Source: an uncultured Collinsella sp. (GTDB lineage: Bacteria > Actinomycetota > Coriobacteriia > Coriobacteriales > Coriobacteriaceae). Taken from it: a stretch of DNA of 6,020 nt. The position numbers were made by a program, and so were the translations under genes. The notes beneath the pieces were generated by a model, which was not told where the DNA came from, did no database searches, and saw only the letters and a list, made by a program, of their open reading frames with translations. Positions 1 to 5,370 of this stretch are shown here, piece after piece; within the stretch, counting starts at the first letter, position 1, and every line of letters begins with the position of its first letter. Location: assembly GCA_900546105.1 (NCBI GenBank), contig URBP01000103.1:1-6020 (forward strand). Reading direction: 5' to 3'.

Positions 1-21
1 GCTCGGTCATGAGTTCCGAGC
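1..21. repeat. Short inverted repeat at the window edge
   Basis: GCTCGG at 1-6 is the reverse complement of CCGAGC at 16-21, with a 9-base loop containing TCATGA. It lies about 35 bases downstream of the rpiB stop codon. It could be part of a terminator for the minus-strand rpiB transcript, but the bases that would form a U-tract lie outside the window, so this cannot be decided here. Confidence 0.3.
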
Positions 22-55
22 GGGCCCCTGCTGTTAGCTTGTGGCACTGAGTGGT

Positions 56-523
56 TTAGGCCTCGTCGACGACCTTGAGGCCGCGCGTGTGGTCGATCTC
101 GTTGAGGAGGTTAACGCGACGCTCGTGACGACCGCCCTCAAACTCGGCGTCGAGCCACTCGTCGACAATCATCTTGGCGAGCTCGGAGCCAACGACTCGG
201 GCGCCAAAGGCGAGCACGTTGGTATTGTTGTGCATGCGAGAGAGCTTGGCGCTGAAGGGCTCGGAGCACACGACGGCGCGTACGCCCTCGACCTTGTTGG
301 CAGCCAGACTAATCCCGACGCCGGTGCCGCAGATGAGGATGCCCAGGTCGACGTCGCCGTTGGCAACGGCCTTACCCACCTTGTAGCCGGCGATGGGGTA
401 GTCAAAGCTCTCGGAGGTGTCGGTGCCAAAGTTCACGACCTCGCAGCCGCGCTCCTTCAGGTGCTCGGAAATGATGTTCTTGAGCTCGACGGCGGCGTGG
501 TCGTTACCGATACCGATCTTCAT
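56..523 (-). CDS. rpiB: Ribose-5-phosphate isomerase B (RpiB/LacA family)
   Basis: Cytosolic sugar-phosphate isomerase that interconverts ribose 5-phosphate and ribulose 5-phosphate in the non-oxidative pentose phosphate pathway. The 155-residue product matches the usual RpiB length of about 150. It opens with MKIGIGNDHA, giving the substrate-binding D8 and H9. Next come Y42 in FDYP, the catalytic cysteine C65 in CGTGVGIS with T67 beside it, then H98 and N99 in RMHNNTNVLAFG. R132 and R136 near the C-terminus would bind phosphate. All of these fall one position before their E. coli RpiB equivalents as I recall them. The ATG at 523 is chosen because AGAGGAA lies about 6 bases upstream and the protein starts directly on the first beta strand; the frame stays open further upstream but that extension does not resemble the family. 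The gene is divergent from cyuA. A LacA-type galactose-6-phosphate isomerase is the main alternative, but no lac genes are visible. Confidence 0.95.
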   Translation of the reverse strand: MKIGIGNDHAAVELKNIISEHLKERGCEVVNFGTDTSESFDYPIAGYKVGKAVANGDVDLGILICGTGVGISLAANKVEGVRAVVCSEPFSAKLSRMHNNTNVLAFGARVVGSELAKMIVDEWLDAEFEGGRHERRVNLLNEIDHTRGLKVVDEA

Positions 524-555
524 GGATGGTTCCTCTCTGGTCTGTGCGGCGCAAA

Positions 556-642
556 TGCTAAAGGTGTTTACCGCGTTCGACTGCATGATAGCGCGACTTT
601 TGCGTAAACGCTCGAGCGTTTTTTGGTCAAACGCTTTAGCAT
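556..642. repeat. Imperfect inverted repeat flanking the palindrome
   Basis: TGCTAAAG followed by GTGTTTACC begins near 556 on the plus strand. A close copy, TGCTAAAG followed by CGTTTGACC, reads on the minus strand from about 642 down to 626. The two arms face each other across the region holding the 16-bp palindrome. The symmetrical layout suggests a second pair of protein-binding half-sites, but arm identity is only partial. Confidence 0.35.
606..621. promoter_or_regulatory. Perfect 16-bp palindrome, candidate operator
   Basis: AAACGCTCGAGCGTTT is its own reverse complement over all 16 bases. It lies in the non-coding gap between the divergent rpiB and cyuA starts, 83 bases upstream of the rpiB ATG. 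On the minus strand TTGACC (624-629) lies just upstream of it, so a regulator bound here could overlap a weak rpiB promoter. The CG-centred, A/T-flanked symmetry resembles operators of LacI-family repressors, but the cognate regulator is not in the window. The T-run after it on the plus strand means a weak terminator is an alternative reading. Confidence 0.5.
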
Positions 643-711
643 GCAACAAGATCGGCTTCTCATGAATAATGCCACCAATTTGTGCTCGAGCGCCGTCCGC
701 CGGAACCATGG

Positions 712-740
712 TTGCGGTTTTTGATGCATTGTTATCAAAT
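712..740 (+). promoter_or_regulatory. Weak candidate promoter for cyuA
   Basis: TTGCGG at 712-717 and TCAAAT at 735-740 are separated by 17 bases, giving a loose sigma70-like pair 55 bases before the cyuA start. This is an AT-rich patch in an otherwise GC-rich gap. The matches are only partial (about 4 of 6 each), so the exact boxes are tentative. Confidence 0.25.
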
Positions 741-794
741 AAAGGAACTAACCATTCTTGAGAGCCCAGCCCGTTATGCAAGCAGGAGATACCT

Positions 795-2114
795 ATGCCT
801 ACCGATTCCATCCGTGATGCCGCGTTTTGCGATGTTTTGAACCGCGAGCTTGTCTGCGCGCTCGGCTGTACCGAGCCCATTGCCGTTGCCTATGCAGCGG
901 CGCTGGCGAGTCAGACGCTCGGTTGCGAACCCGATCATATGGATGTTGCATGTTCGGGCAACATTATCAAGAACGTTAAGAGCGTGACCGTGCCCAACTC
1001 GGGCGGTATGCACGGTATTGAAGCCGCGGCCGTGCTGGGTGCCGTGGGCGGCGACGCTAAGAGCGCGCTCGAGGTGCTCGAGAGCGTTGACGATGAAGAC
1101 CGTGCTCGCGTGGCCGAGCTCCTCGCCGACGCCGACTACTGCGATGTGTCGCTTGTTGAGGGTGTGCCCAACCTCTACATCAAGGTGACTGCGACGGCCG
1201 GGGGCCATACCGCGGTCGTCGAGATTACCGACCACCACACCAATGTCACGTGCCATACCCTCGACGGTATTCCGGTGTGCGGCAAGTCGGCGGGCGAATG
1301 TGCCGCCTGCGCCGAGCGCGTCGTGGCCGAGCGGGCGGCAGATAACGCCGATACGCCCATGTCGATTGAGACCATCATCGACTTTATCGAGGACGGTGAC
1401 ATCGAGGACGCCCGCGCTGCCGTTGAGCGTCAGATTGAGCTGAATGGCGCAATCAGTGCCGAGGGCCTTGCGCACGCTTGGGGCGCCGAGGTGGGTCGTA
1501 CGCTGCTGGGTGCTCGTGCCGATGACGTCGCCTGCCGTGCCCGTGCCCGTGCGGCCGCCGGATCCGACGCTCGCATGAACGGCTGCGCGCTGCCGGTCGC
1601 CATTGTGTGCGGCTCGGGCAATCAGGGAATTACCTGCGCATTGCCCGTCATGGAGTATGCTGAGTACCTGCGCTGTGACCACGAGCGCCTGGTGCGCGCC
1701 GTGATGCTGTCCGATCTTATCGCCGTGCATATCAAGAGCTATATTGGTGCGCTCTCGGCGTTTTGCGGTGCTATTTGCGCTGCGTGCGGTGCCGGCGCCG
1801 CGATTACCTGGCTGTGCGGTGGCACGCGCGAGCAGATTGGCGCGACGGTCTCGAATACGCTTGGCAACGTGGGCGGCATCGTGTGCGATGGCGCCAAGGC
1901 AAGTTGCGCGGCTAAGATTTCGGCAGCCGTGGACGCTGCGATTCTGGGTCACGATATGGCTATGCAGGGTCGCGGCTTCCGCGCCGGCGAGGGTCTGATC
2001 CAAGATACCGTTGAACAGACGATCGCTAGCATGGGCTACGTAGGCCGCGTGGGCATGAAGGACACCGACGTCGAGATCCTCAACATCATGATCGGCAAGA
2101 CTCGAGTGTGCTAG
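795..2114 (+). CDS. cyuA: L-cysteine desulfidase family protein (CyuA/YhaM, UPF0597)
   Basis: Predicted cytosolic iron-sulphur enzyme that breaks L-cysteine down to pyruvate, ammonia and sulphide; related to the alpha domain of iron-sulphur L-serine dehydratases. The 439 residues match the roughly 436 of E. coli CyuA. Family motifs run in order: GCTEP with C25, SGNIIKNV (54-61), GSDARMNG (256-263), GSGNQGI (273-279), LSAFCGA with C324, and CDGAKASC with C364 and C371. C324, C364 and C371 align by eye with conserved cysteines of the E. coli protein and are the likely cluster ligands. The ATG at 795 has AGGAGA about 5 bases upstream. The protein carries 22 cysteines, including a non-family-like group C153, C162, C169, C172, and ends in cysteine. 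No transporter or CyuR-type regulator lies beside it. Serine deamination is the main alternative activity. It converges on the HAD gene, sharing CTAG at the stops. Confidence 0.92.
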   Translation: MPTDSIRDAAFCDVLNRELVCALGCTEPIAVAYAAALASQTLGCEPDHMDVACSGNIIKNVKSVTVPNSGGMHGIEAAAVLGAVGGDAKSALEVLESVDDEDRARVAELLADADYCDVSLVEGVPNLYIKVTATAGGHTAVVEITDHHTNVTCHTLDGIPVCGKSAGECAACAERVVAERAADNADTPMSIETIIDFIEDGDIEDARAAVERQIELNGAISAEGLAHAWGAEVGRTLLGARADDVACRARARAAAGSDARMNGCALPVAIVCGSGNQGITCALPVMEYAEYLRCDHERLVRAVMLSDLIAVHIKSYIGALSAFCGAICAACGAGAAITWLCGGTREQIGATVSNTLGNVGGIVCDGAKASCAAKISAAVDAAILGHDMAMQGRGFRAGEGLIQDTVEQTIASMGYVGRVGMKDTDVEILNIMIGKTRVC

Positions 2115-2956
2115 GGCAGTTCGTCGGCTACTTGGTGTTCGTAGAAGGCTTCTACTACGGCGTTAAAGTCGCGGGCGAAGCCTTCCATGGTTCCGCGCCA
2201 GGTGACTCGGTTGGGCTTGCCCTGGCCTACATAGGCAGTCTGAATGCCGCAGGCGGGGCTAGGGAAGTCGCGTTTGGGATCGTTGCCCACCATAAGGACC
2301 TCGTGCGGTTCGAGCCCCATCACCTGAAGTTGCTCTAGATAGTAGGTGGCATCGGGCTTGCAGCGGGTGGCGTTTCCCATGTGCGTCACGAGCTCAAAGG
2401 GGGCGTCGGCCAGGTCGCCCCAACCCATGCGGCATTCGATGGCCCCCTGCGGAAAGCTGGGGTTGGTAAAGAGCGCGCAGCGCAGCCCCGCGTCCTGCAC
2501 GGCCTGAAGTGCGGCGTGTGCGCCCGGCATAGCATGGGCGTTGATGAGTTCGTCATTCTTGTACGGAAGAACTTCGCGGTCGTAGTAGGTAAACGCCTCG
2601 TAGATAAGTGGGTCCGAGAGGCAAATGCCGCATCGGCGCTCGACCTCTTCTTGGTAAAACTCAAGATTGGTGCGATTGTCCGTGCTGCTGCGGCGATTGG
2701 CGTTGAGGTCGACCAGGATGGTGCCGAGGCGTGCCATCGTGCCACCGCGGCTGCGGCGCCCGATATCCGCGAGCATCGAAGAGACATCCTTAAAATATCG
2801 AAGGATGAACGCGTTGAGGTTGATGCTAAGAAGCGTTTCGTCCATATCGAAAACGACTGCTTTGAAAAATCGATCTAGAATCGTTGGCTCCGGATACTTT
2901 ACCCCAAAGCCGAATGCCTGGCTGGTTATCGTCAAGTTGCGGAGACGTGTGTTCAT
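2111..2956 (-). CDS. HAD-superfamily hydrolase (probable phosphatase)
   Basis: Haloacid dehalogenase-type hydrolase, probably a cytosolic phosphatase of small phosphorylated metabolites; the substrate cannot be read from the sequence. All four HAD motifs are present, numbered from the ATG at 2956. Motif I is FDMDETLL with nucleophile D37 and acid D39. Motif II is FTN with T164. Motif III is CKPDATYY with K200. Motif IV is VGNDPKRD with D226 and D230. A helical cap of roughly 100 residues separates motifs I and II, as in subfamily I enzymes. The 5' end is uncertain. The frame is open to an ATG at 3019, but codons upstream of about 2880 are AT-ending and rare for this genome (TTA, AGA, ATA, CTA), and the HAD fold starts only a few residues before motif I. 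No ATG or GTG lies at that point; ATT at 2881, with GGAG six bases upstream, would give 256 residues. I list the nearest conventional ATG. The gene ends in the CTAG shared with cyuA. Confidence 0.85.
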   Translation of the reverse strand: MNTRLRNLTITSQAFGFGVKYPEPTILDRFFKAVVFDMDETLLSINLNAFILRYFKDVSSMLADIGRRSRGGTMARLGTILVDLNANRRSSTDNRTNLEFYQEEVERRCGICLSDPLIYEAFTYYDREVLPYKNDELINAHAMPGAHAALQAVQDAGLRCALFTNPSFPQGAIECRMGWGDLADAPFELVTHMGNATRCKPDATYYLEQLQVMGLEPHEVLMVGNDPKRDFPSPACGIQTAYVGQGKPNRVTWRGTMEGFARDFNAVVEAFYEHQVADELP

Positions 2957-2981
2957 AAGATTACGAAAAAGTCTCCACACG
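2941..2981. repeat. Interleaved inverted repeats upstream of the HAD gene
   Basis: GGAGAC (2941-2946) is complementary to GTCTCC (2971-2976), and the overlapping CGTGTG (2946-2951) is complementary to CACACG (2976-2981). Because the two pairings share end bases and appear in the same order in both arms, they cannot extend one another into a single hairpin. The segment lies between the divergent HAD and rpsA genes and could be a protein-binding site or an alternative-fold RNA leader. Confidence 0.35.
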
Positions 2982-3029
2982 AGTAAAAAATCGCAGTTCA
3001 CGCTTGAAATCGAACTCATTTCCCCGTAA

Positions 3030-3059
3030 CCTATACGAACGTGATTGCATAAGCGTCAC
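3030..3059 (-). promoter_or_regulatory. Candidate promoter for the HAD gene
   Basis: Reading the minus strand, GTGACG (3059-3054) and TATAGG (3035-3030) are 18 bases apart. The expected transcription start is near 3021-3024, only a few bases before the ATG at 3019. The transcript would then be nearly leaderless for that ATG, or carry a leader of about 65 to 140 bases for the later start candidates. Box matches are moderate. Confidence 0.3.
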
Positions 3060-3134
3060 ATTAGTATCTGTCGGCTCCCGAGTGTTCCTAAACGTTGTGT
3101 GCTTGTCGCACCCTTCTGTAGGTCCTAGCAATCG

Positions 3135-3159
3135 GGGCCCCGTAGTTCGAAAGGGGTCC
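3135..3159 (+). promoter_or_regulatory. Hairpin enclosing the rpsA ribosome binding site
   Basis: The likely rpsA Shine-Dalgarno sequence is AAGGGG at 3151-3156, seven bases before the TTG start. Its GGGG lies in the 3' arm of a hairpin: GGGCCCC (3135-3141) pairs with GGGGTCC (3153-3159) through seven pairs including one G-U, around an 11-base loop. Folding would hide the binding site. An upstream CCCTTC (3111-3116) could pair with the same GAAAGGG region instead. Sequestration is seen in the sequence; a regulatory role is inferred, in line with the known autogenous control of S1 in E. coli. Confidence 0.5.
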
Positions 3160-3163
3160 ACCT

Positions 3164-4330
3164 TTGAGTGAGATTCAGAACTCGTCCATTTTCTCTCTTG
3201 ACGATGTCAACGAGGAGGAGATGAACAACCTCATCGACGGTACGATTACCGACTTTGATGAGGGCGATCTCGTTAACGGCACTGTCGTTAAGATCGAGCA
3301 TGACGAGGTGCTCGTTGACATCGGATTCAAGTCCGAGGGCGTTATCCCGGTCCGCGAGCTGTCCATCCGCAAGGACGCTAACCCTGCAGACATCGTTGCA
3401 CTCGGTGATCCCATCGAGGCTCTGGTTCTCCAGAAGGAGGACAAGGACGGTCGTCTGGTCCTGTCCAAGAAGCGTGCCGAGTACGAGCGTGCTTGGAACC
3501 GCATCGAGGAGAAGTTCAACTCCGGCGAGAACGTCGAGGGCGAGGTTATCGAGGTTGTCAAGGGCGGCCTGATCCTCGACATCGGCCTGCGTGGCTTCCT
3601 GCCCGCTTCCCTCGTCGACCTCCGTCGCGTCAAGGACCTCACCTCTTACATGGGCACCCGCATCGAGGCCCGCGTCATCGAGATGGACCGCAACCGCAAC
3701 AACGTCGTCCTCTCCCGTCGCGTCGTGCTCGAGGAGTCCCGTAAGGCCGAGCGCTCCGAGATCCTGTCCAAGCTCAAGTCTGGCATGCGTCTCCAGGGTA
3801 CCGTTTCCTCCATCGTCGACTTCGGCGCCTTCGTCGACCTCGGCGGTATCGACGGCCTCATCCACATCTCCGAGCTCTCCTGGAACCACGTCAACCATCC
3901 TTCCGAGGTTGTCAAGGTCGGCCAGGAGGTCGAGGTCGAGGTTCTCGACGTCGATCTCAACCGCGAGCGCATCTCCCTGGGTCTCAAGCAGACCACCGAG
4001 GATCCGTGGCGCGCACTGGTCAAGAAGTACCCCGTCGGCGCTATCGTCGAGGGCACTGTGACCAAGCTTGTCCCGTTTGGCGCTTTCGTCGACTTGGGCG
4101 AGGGCATCGAGGGCCTGGTGCACATCTCCGAGATGGCCAACAAGCACGTCGACCAGCCTTCTCAGGTTACCCACGTGGGCGACAAGGTTCAGGTCAAGGT
4201 CATGGAGATCGACCTCGACCGTCGTCGTATCTCCCTGTCCATGAAGTCCGCTGCTGAGACTCTGGGCGTCGAGATCGAGGTTACCCCGCTGCCTTCCGAG
4301 AAGAAGGACGAGGAGACTGACGCCGAGTAA
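3164..4330 (+). CDS. rpsA: 30S ribosomal protein S1
   Basis: RNA-binding ribosomal protein that helps recruit mRNA to the small subunit. The 388 residues hold four S1 (OB-fold) repeats at about 33-104, 120-188, 205-276 and 290-362. Repeats 3 and 4 carry the canonical FGAFVDLG and HISEL or HISEM motifs; repeats 1 and 2 are the more divergent N-terminal type (VLVDIGFKSEG; LILDIGLRGFLP). An acidic N-terminus and a short charged tail (SEKKDEETDAE) flank them. E. coli S1 has six repeats and about 557 residues, so this is the shorter Gram-positive-like form, not a truncation: a clean stop and a strong terminator follow. The start is TTG at 3164, supported by AAGGGG seven bases upstream; the nearby GTG at 3168 is out of frame. 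Codons strongly prefer C at the third position (GTC, ATC, CTC), unlike neighbouring genes, which fits very high expression. It is transcribed alone, divergent from the HAD gene. Confidence 0.96.
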   Translation: MSEIQNSSIFSLDDVNEEEMNNLIDGTITDFDEGDLVNGTVVKIEHDEVLVDIGFKSEGVIPVRELSIRKDANPADIVALGDPIEALVLQKEDKDGRLVLSKKRAEYERAWNRIEEKFNSGENVEGEVIEVVKGGLILDIGLRGFLPASLVDLRRVKDLTSYMGTRIEARVIEMDRNRNNVVLSRRVVLEESRKAERSEILSKLKSGMRLQGTVSSIVDFGAFVDLGGIDGLIHISELSWNHVNHPSEVVKVGQEVEVEVLDVDLNRERISLGLKQTTEDPWRALVKKYPVGAIVEGTVTKLVPFGAFVDLGEGIEGLVHISEMANKHVDQPSQVTHVGDKVQVKVMEIDLDRRRISLSMKSAAETLGVEIEVTPLPSEKKDEETDAE

Positions 4331-4354
4331 ATCGGTTTGACGATCACTTGTTTT

Positions 4355-4388
4355 AAGGGATCCGTCCGTAATGGACGGGTCCCTTTTT
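4355..4388 (+). terminator. Intrinsic terminator of rpsA
   Basis: AAGGGATCCGTCC (4355-4367) pairs with GGACGGGTCCCTT (4373-4385) through 13 pairs with one G-U, closing a 5-base loop. A run of five T (4384-4388) overlaps the end of the stem. It lies 24 bases after the rpsA stop. There is no matching T-run for the minus strand, so it should act on rpsA only. Confidence 0.92.
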
Positions 4389-4467
4389 GCATTTGGCACC
4401 GAGATGCGCAATGCTGCCCGGGCTGTCCACAGGCTATTTGGTCGTCGGTGCATGAAAAATGCCGACA

Positions 4468-4491
4468 TCCCGCCTCGGGGAGGAGGCGGGA
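4468..4491. repeat. Perfect 9-bp stem GC hairpin
   Basis: TCCCGCCTC (4468-4476) and GAGGCGGGA (4483-4491) are exact reverse complements around the 6-base loop GGGGAG. No T-run follows on the plus strand. On the minus strand a T-run (4458-4454) lies about nine bases beyond the stem, too far for a standard terminator. Its function is unknown. Confidence 0.6.
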
Positions 4492-4617
4492 ACACACCGA
4501 GTAGACGGAGGGGTGCGGAGCGCGGTCGCGTCTCGACTGACGACGTTGCCCATCGACAGGACCATTGTAGCGCATGGCGGTTCTTGGTTTATCGTGTCGA
4601 GCGTTTGCGTTGTGCCA

Positions 4618-4644
4618 TTGCCTGCGGCAACGGTGTGTTACACT
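4618..4644 (+). promoter_or_regulatory. Candidate rnpB promoter with extended -10
   Basis: TACACT (4639-4644) is preceded by TGT, making an extended -10 element. TTGCCT (4618-4623) is a possible -35 box, although the 15-base spacer is short. The predicted start falls near 4651-4653, which agrees with the 5' end of RNase P RNA inferred from the P1 helix. Confidence 0.5.
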
Positions 4645-4653
4645 TTTGCACTG

Positions 4654-5013
4654 CTGAGTGGGCCAGACGGTCGCGCGATGTGCTGCTTGCAGTACGCGCG
4701 AGGAAAGTCCGGGCTCCAGAGGGCGGGATGCCGGCTAACGGCCGGGCGGAGTGATCCGACGGAAAGCGCCGCAGAAAAGAAGACTCCCACCTGCGCCGCA
4801 AGGCGTAAAGGGAAAAGCTGAAACGGTGGTGTAAGAGACCACCAGCGTCGTGGCAACACGGCGGCTTGGCAAGCCCCATCCGGAGCAAGCGCGAATAGGA
4901 ACGCTATGGGCCGGCCCGGTCCGCGTTCGGGTAGCGTGCGTGGAGCTGCACGGTAACGTGCAGACAAGATAAATGACCGTTCACGACAGAACCCGGCTTA
5001 CAGGCCCACTTAG
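4654..5013 (+). ncRNA. rnpB: RNase P RNA, bacterial class A
   Basis: Catalytic RNA of ribonuclease P, which cleaves the 5' leader from precursor tRNAs together with the small RnpA protein. The ends pair as helix P1: CTGAGTGGGCC (4654-4664) with GGCCCACTTAG (5003-5013), 11 pairs including one G-U. Conserved class A elements follow in the proper order: GAGGAAAGTCCGGGCTCC in the P3/P4 and CR-I region, GGAGCAAGCGCGAATAGG in the 3' half, GGGTAG in the P15 loop that contacts tRNA CCA, a perfect P18 hairpin (CTGCACG and CGTGCAG around a GTAA tetraloop), and ACAGAACCCGGCTTA forming the 3' strand of P4. The length of about 360 bases is normal for class A. The exact 5' and 3' ends are set from P1 pairing and could shift a few bases. 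It lies downstream of rpsA behind a strong terminator, so it is an independent transcript. Confidence 0.97.
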
Positions 5014-5031
5014 CAACTATGTTGACGCTGC

Positions 5032-5129
5032 GACGGCGTCAGCTGGCCGATTTGGCGCTCATTCGTCGGTCGCCGCCATAAGGCGTGCTCCCTCCTCTTT
5101 CGGGCCAAATCGACTCAGCTGACGCCGTC
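5032..5129. repeat. Long inverted repeat downstream of rnpB
   Basis: GACGGCGTCAGCTG (5032-5045) is the exact reverse complement of CAGCTGACGCCGTC (5116-5129). Further in, CGATTTGGC (5048-5056) matches GCCAAATCG (5104-5112). The arms give 23 pairs interrupted by one 2-by-3 internal loop, around a 47-base centre that holds a smaller CGCC/GGCG hairpin. It begins 18 bases after rnpB. It may stabilise or end the rnpB transcript, but only GTCTTTATCTG follows, not a real T-run. A small mobile repeat is the other possibility. Confidence 0.75.
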
Positions 5130-5303
5130 TCGCTGTCTTTATCTGATCATCGATAGCCTCATTTTTGTTGCGGCCTCGCCTTTCAAGGCACCTTGCTCAC
5201 GCTGACGGGTTCTCGCTTTCGTTGACGGAATCATCGGCGGTTCCGTTCTTAGCGTTTCGCTGCCTTTGCCTGGTCATCGGCGTCGCCGTTCTTTTTACCG
5301 GGG
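5130..5303. other. Non-coding spacer between the inverted repeat and yigZ
   Basis: A plus-strand frame starting at TTG 5165 runs through here and reads as hydrophobic, but it has no ribosome binding site and most of it lies out of frame on top of yigZ. A small hairpin, ACGGAA (from 5225) with TTCCGT, is present. No recognisable gene or RNA is seen. Confidence 0.5.
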
Positions 5304-5330
5304 TTATCGGTACGGCCTTTGCCGTATTAT
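5304..5330 (+). promoter_or_regulatory. Candidate yigZ promoter with overlapping inverted repeat
   Basis: TATTAT (5325-5330) is a good -10 box; TTATCG (5304-5309) is a possible -35 box with a short 15-base spacer. The spacer contains TACGGC (5311-5316) and GCCGTA (5321-5326), an inverted repeat with a CTTT loop that runs into the -10 box, as an operator might. The leader to the yigZ start would be about 35 bases. Confidence 0.4.
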
Positions 5331-5370
5331 TGAGGCTGTTTGTTTCTTTGCTTGTTGTTGAGGGGCTTTG

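Larger units (their letters stand above)
4389..4653. other. Non-coding spacer between rpsA and rnpB
   Basis: No open frame here has a convincing ribosome binding site, codon pattern or recognisable product. It contains a GC-rich hairpin at 4468-4491, a weaker bulged hairpin just before it (GTCG 4444-4447 with CGAC 4463-4466, GCAT with ATGC inside), and the rnpB promoter at its right end. I see nothing else supportable in it. Confidence 0.6.

Noticed and set aside
524..880. Extension of the rpiB frame to an upstream ATG at 880, giving 274 residues
   Set aside because: The extra 119 residues do not resemble the family, overlap the start of cyuA, and the internal ATG at 523 has a good ribosome binding site and the canonical N-terminus.
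774..2003. 409-residue minus-strand open frame opposite cyuA
   Set aside because: Antisense shadow of a gene with clear family motifs; no ribosome binding site or domain is recognisable.
4423..4431. DnaA-box-like CTGTCCACA in the rpsA-rnpB gap
   Set aside because: A single 7-of-9 match with no AT-rich unwinding region, no other boxes and no dnaA or dnaN nearby; not an origin.
3125..4495. 456-residue minus-strand open frame, longer than rpsA itself
   Set aside because: It is an antisense shadow created by the C-ending codon bias of rpsA; its low-complexity Leu/Asp/Val-rich translation matches no domain and it runs through the rpsA terminator.
4638..4967. Open frames on both strands within the RNase P RNA region
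   Set aside because: The region is fully explained by rnpB structure; the frames are products of GC-rich RNA sequence.
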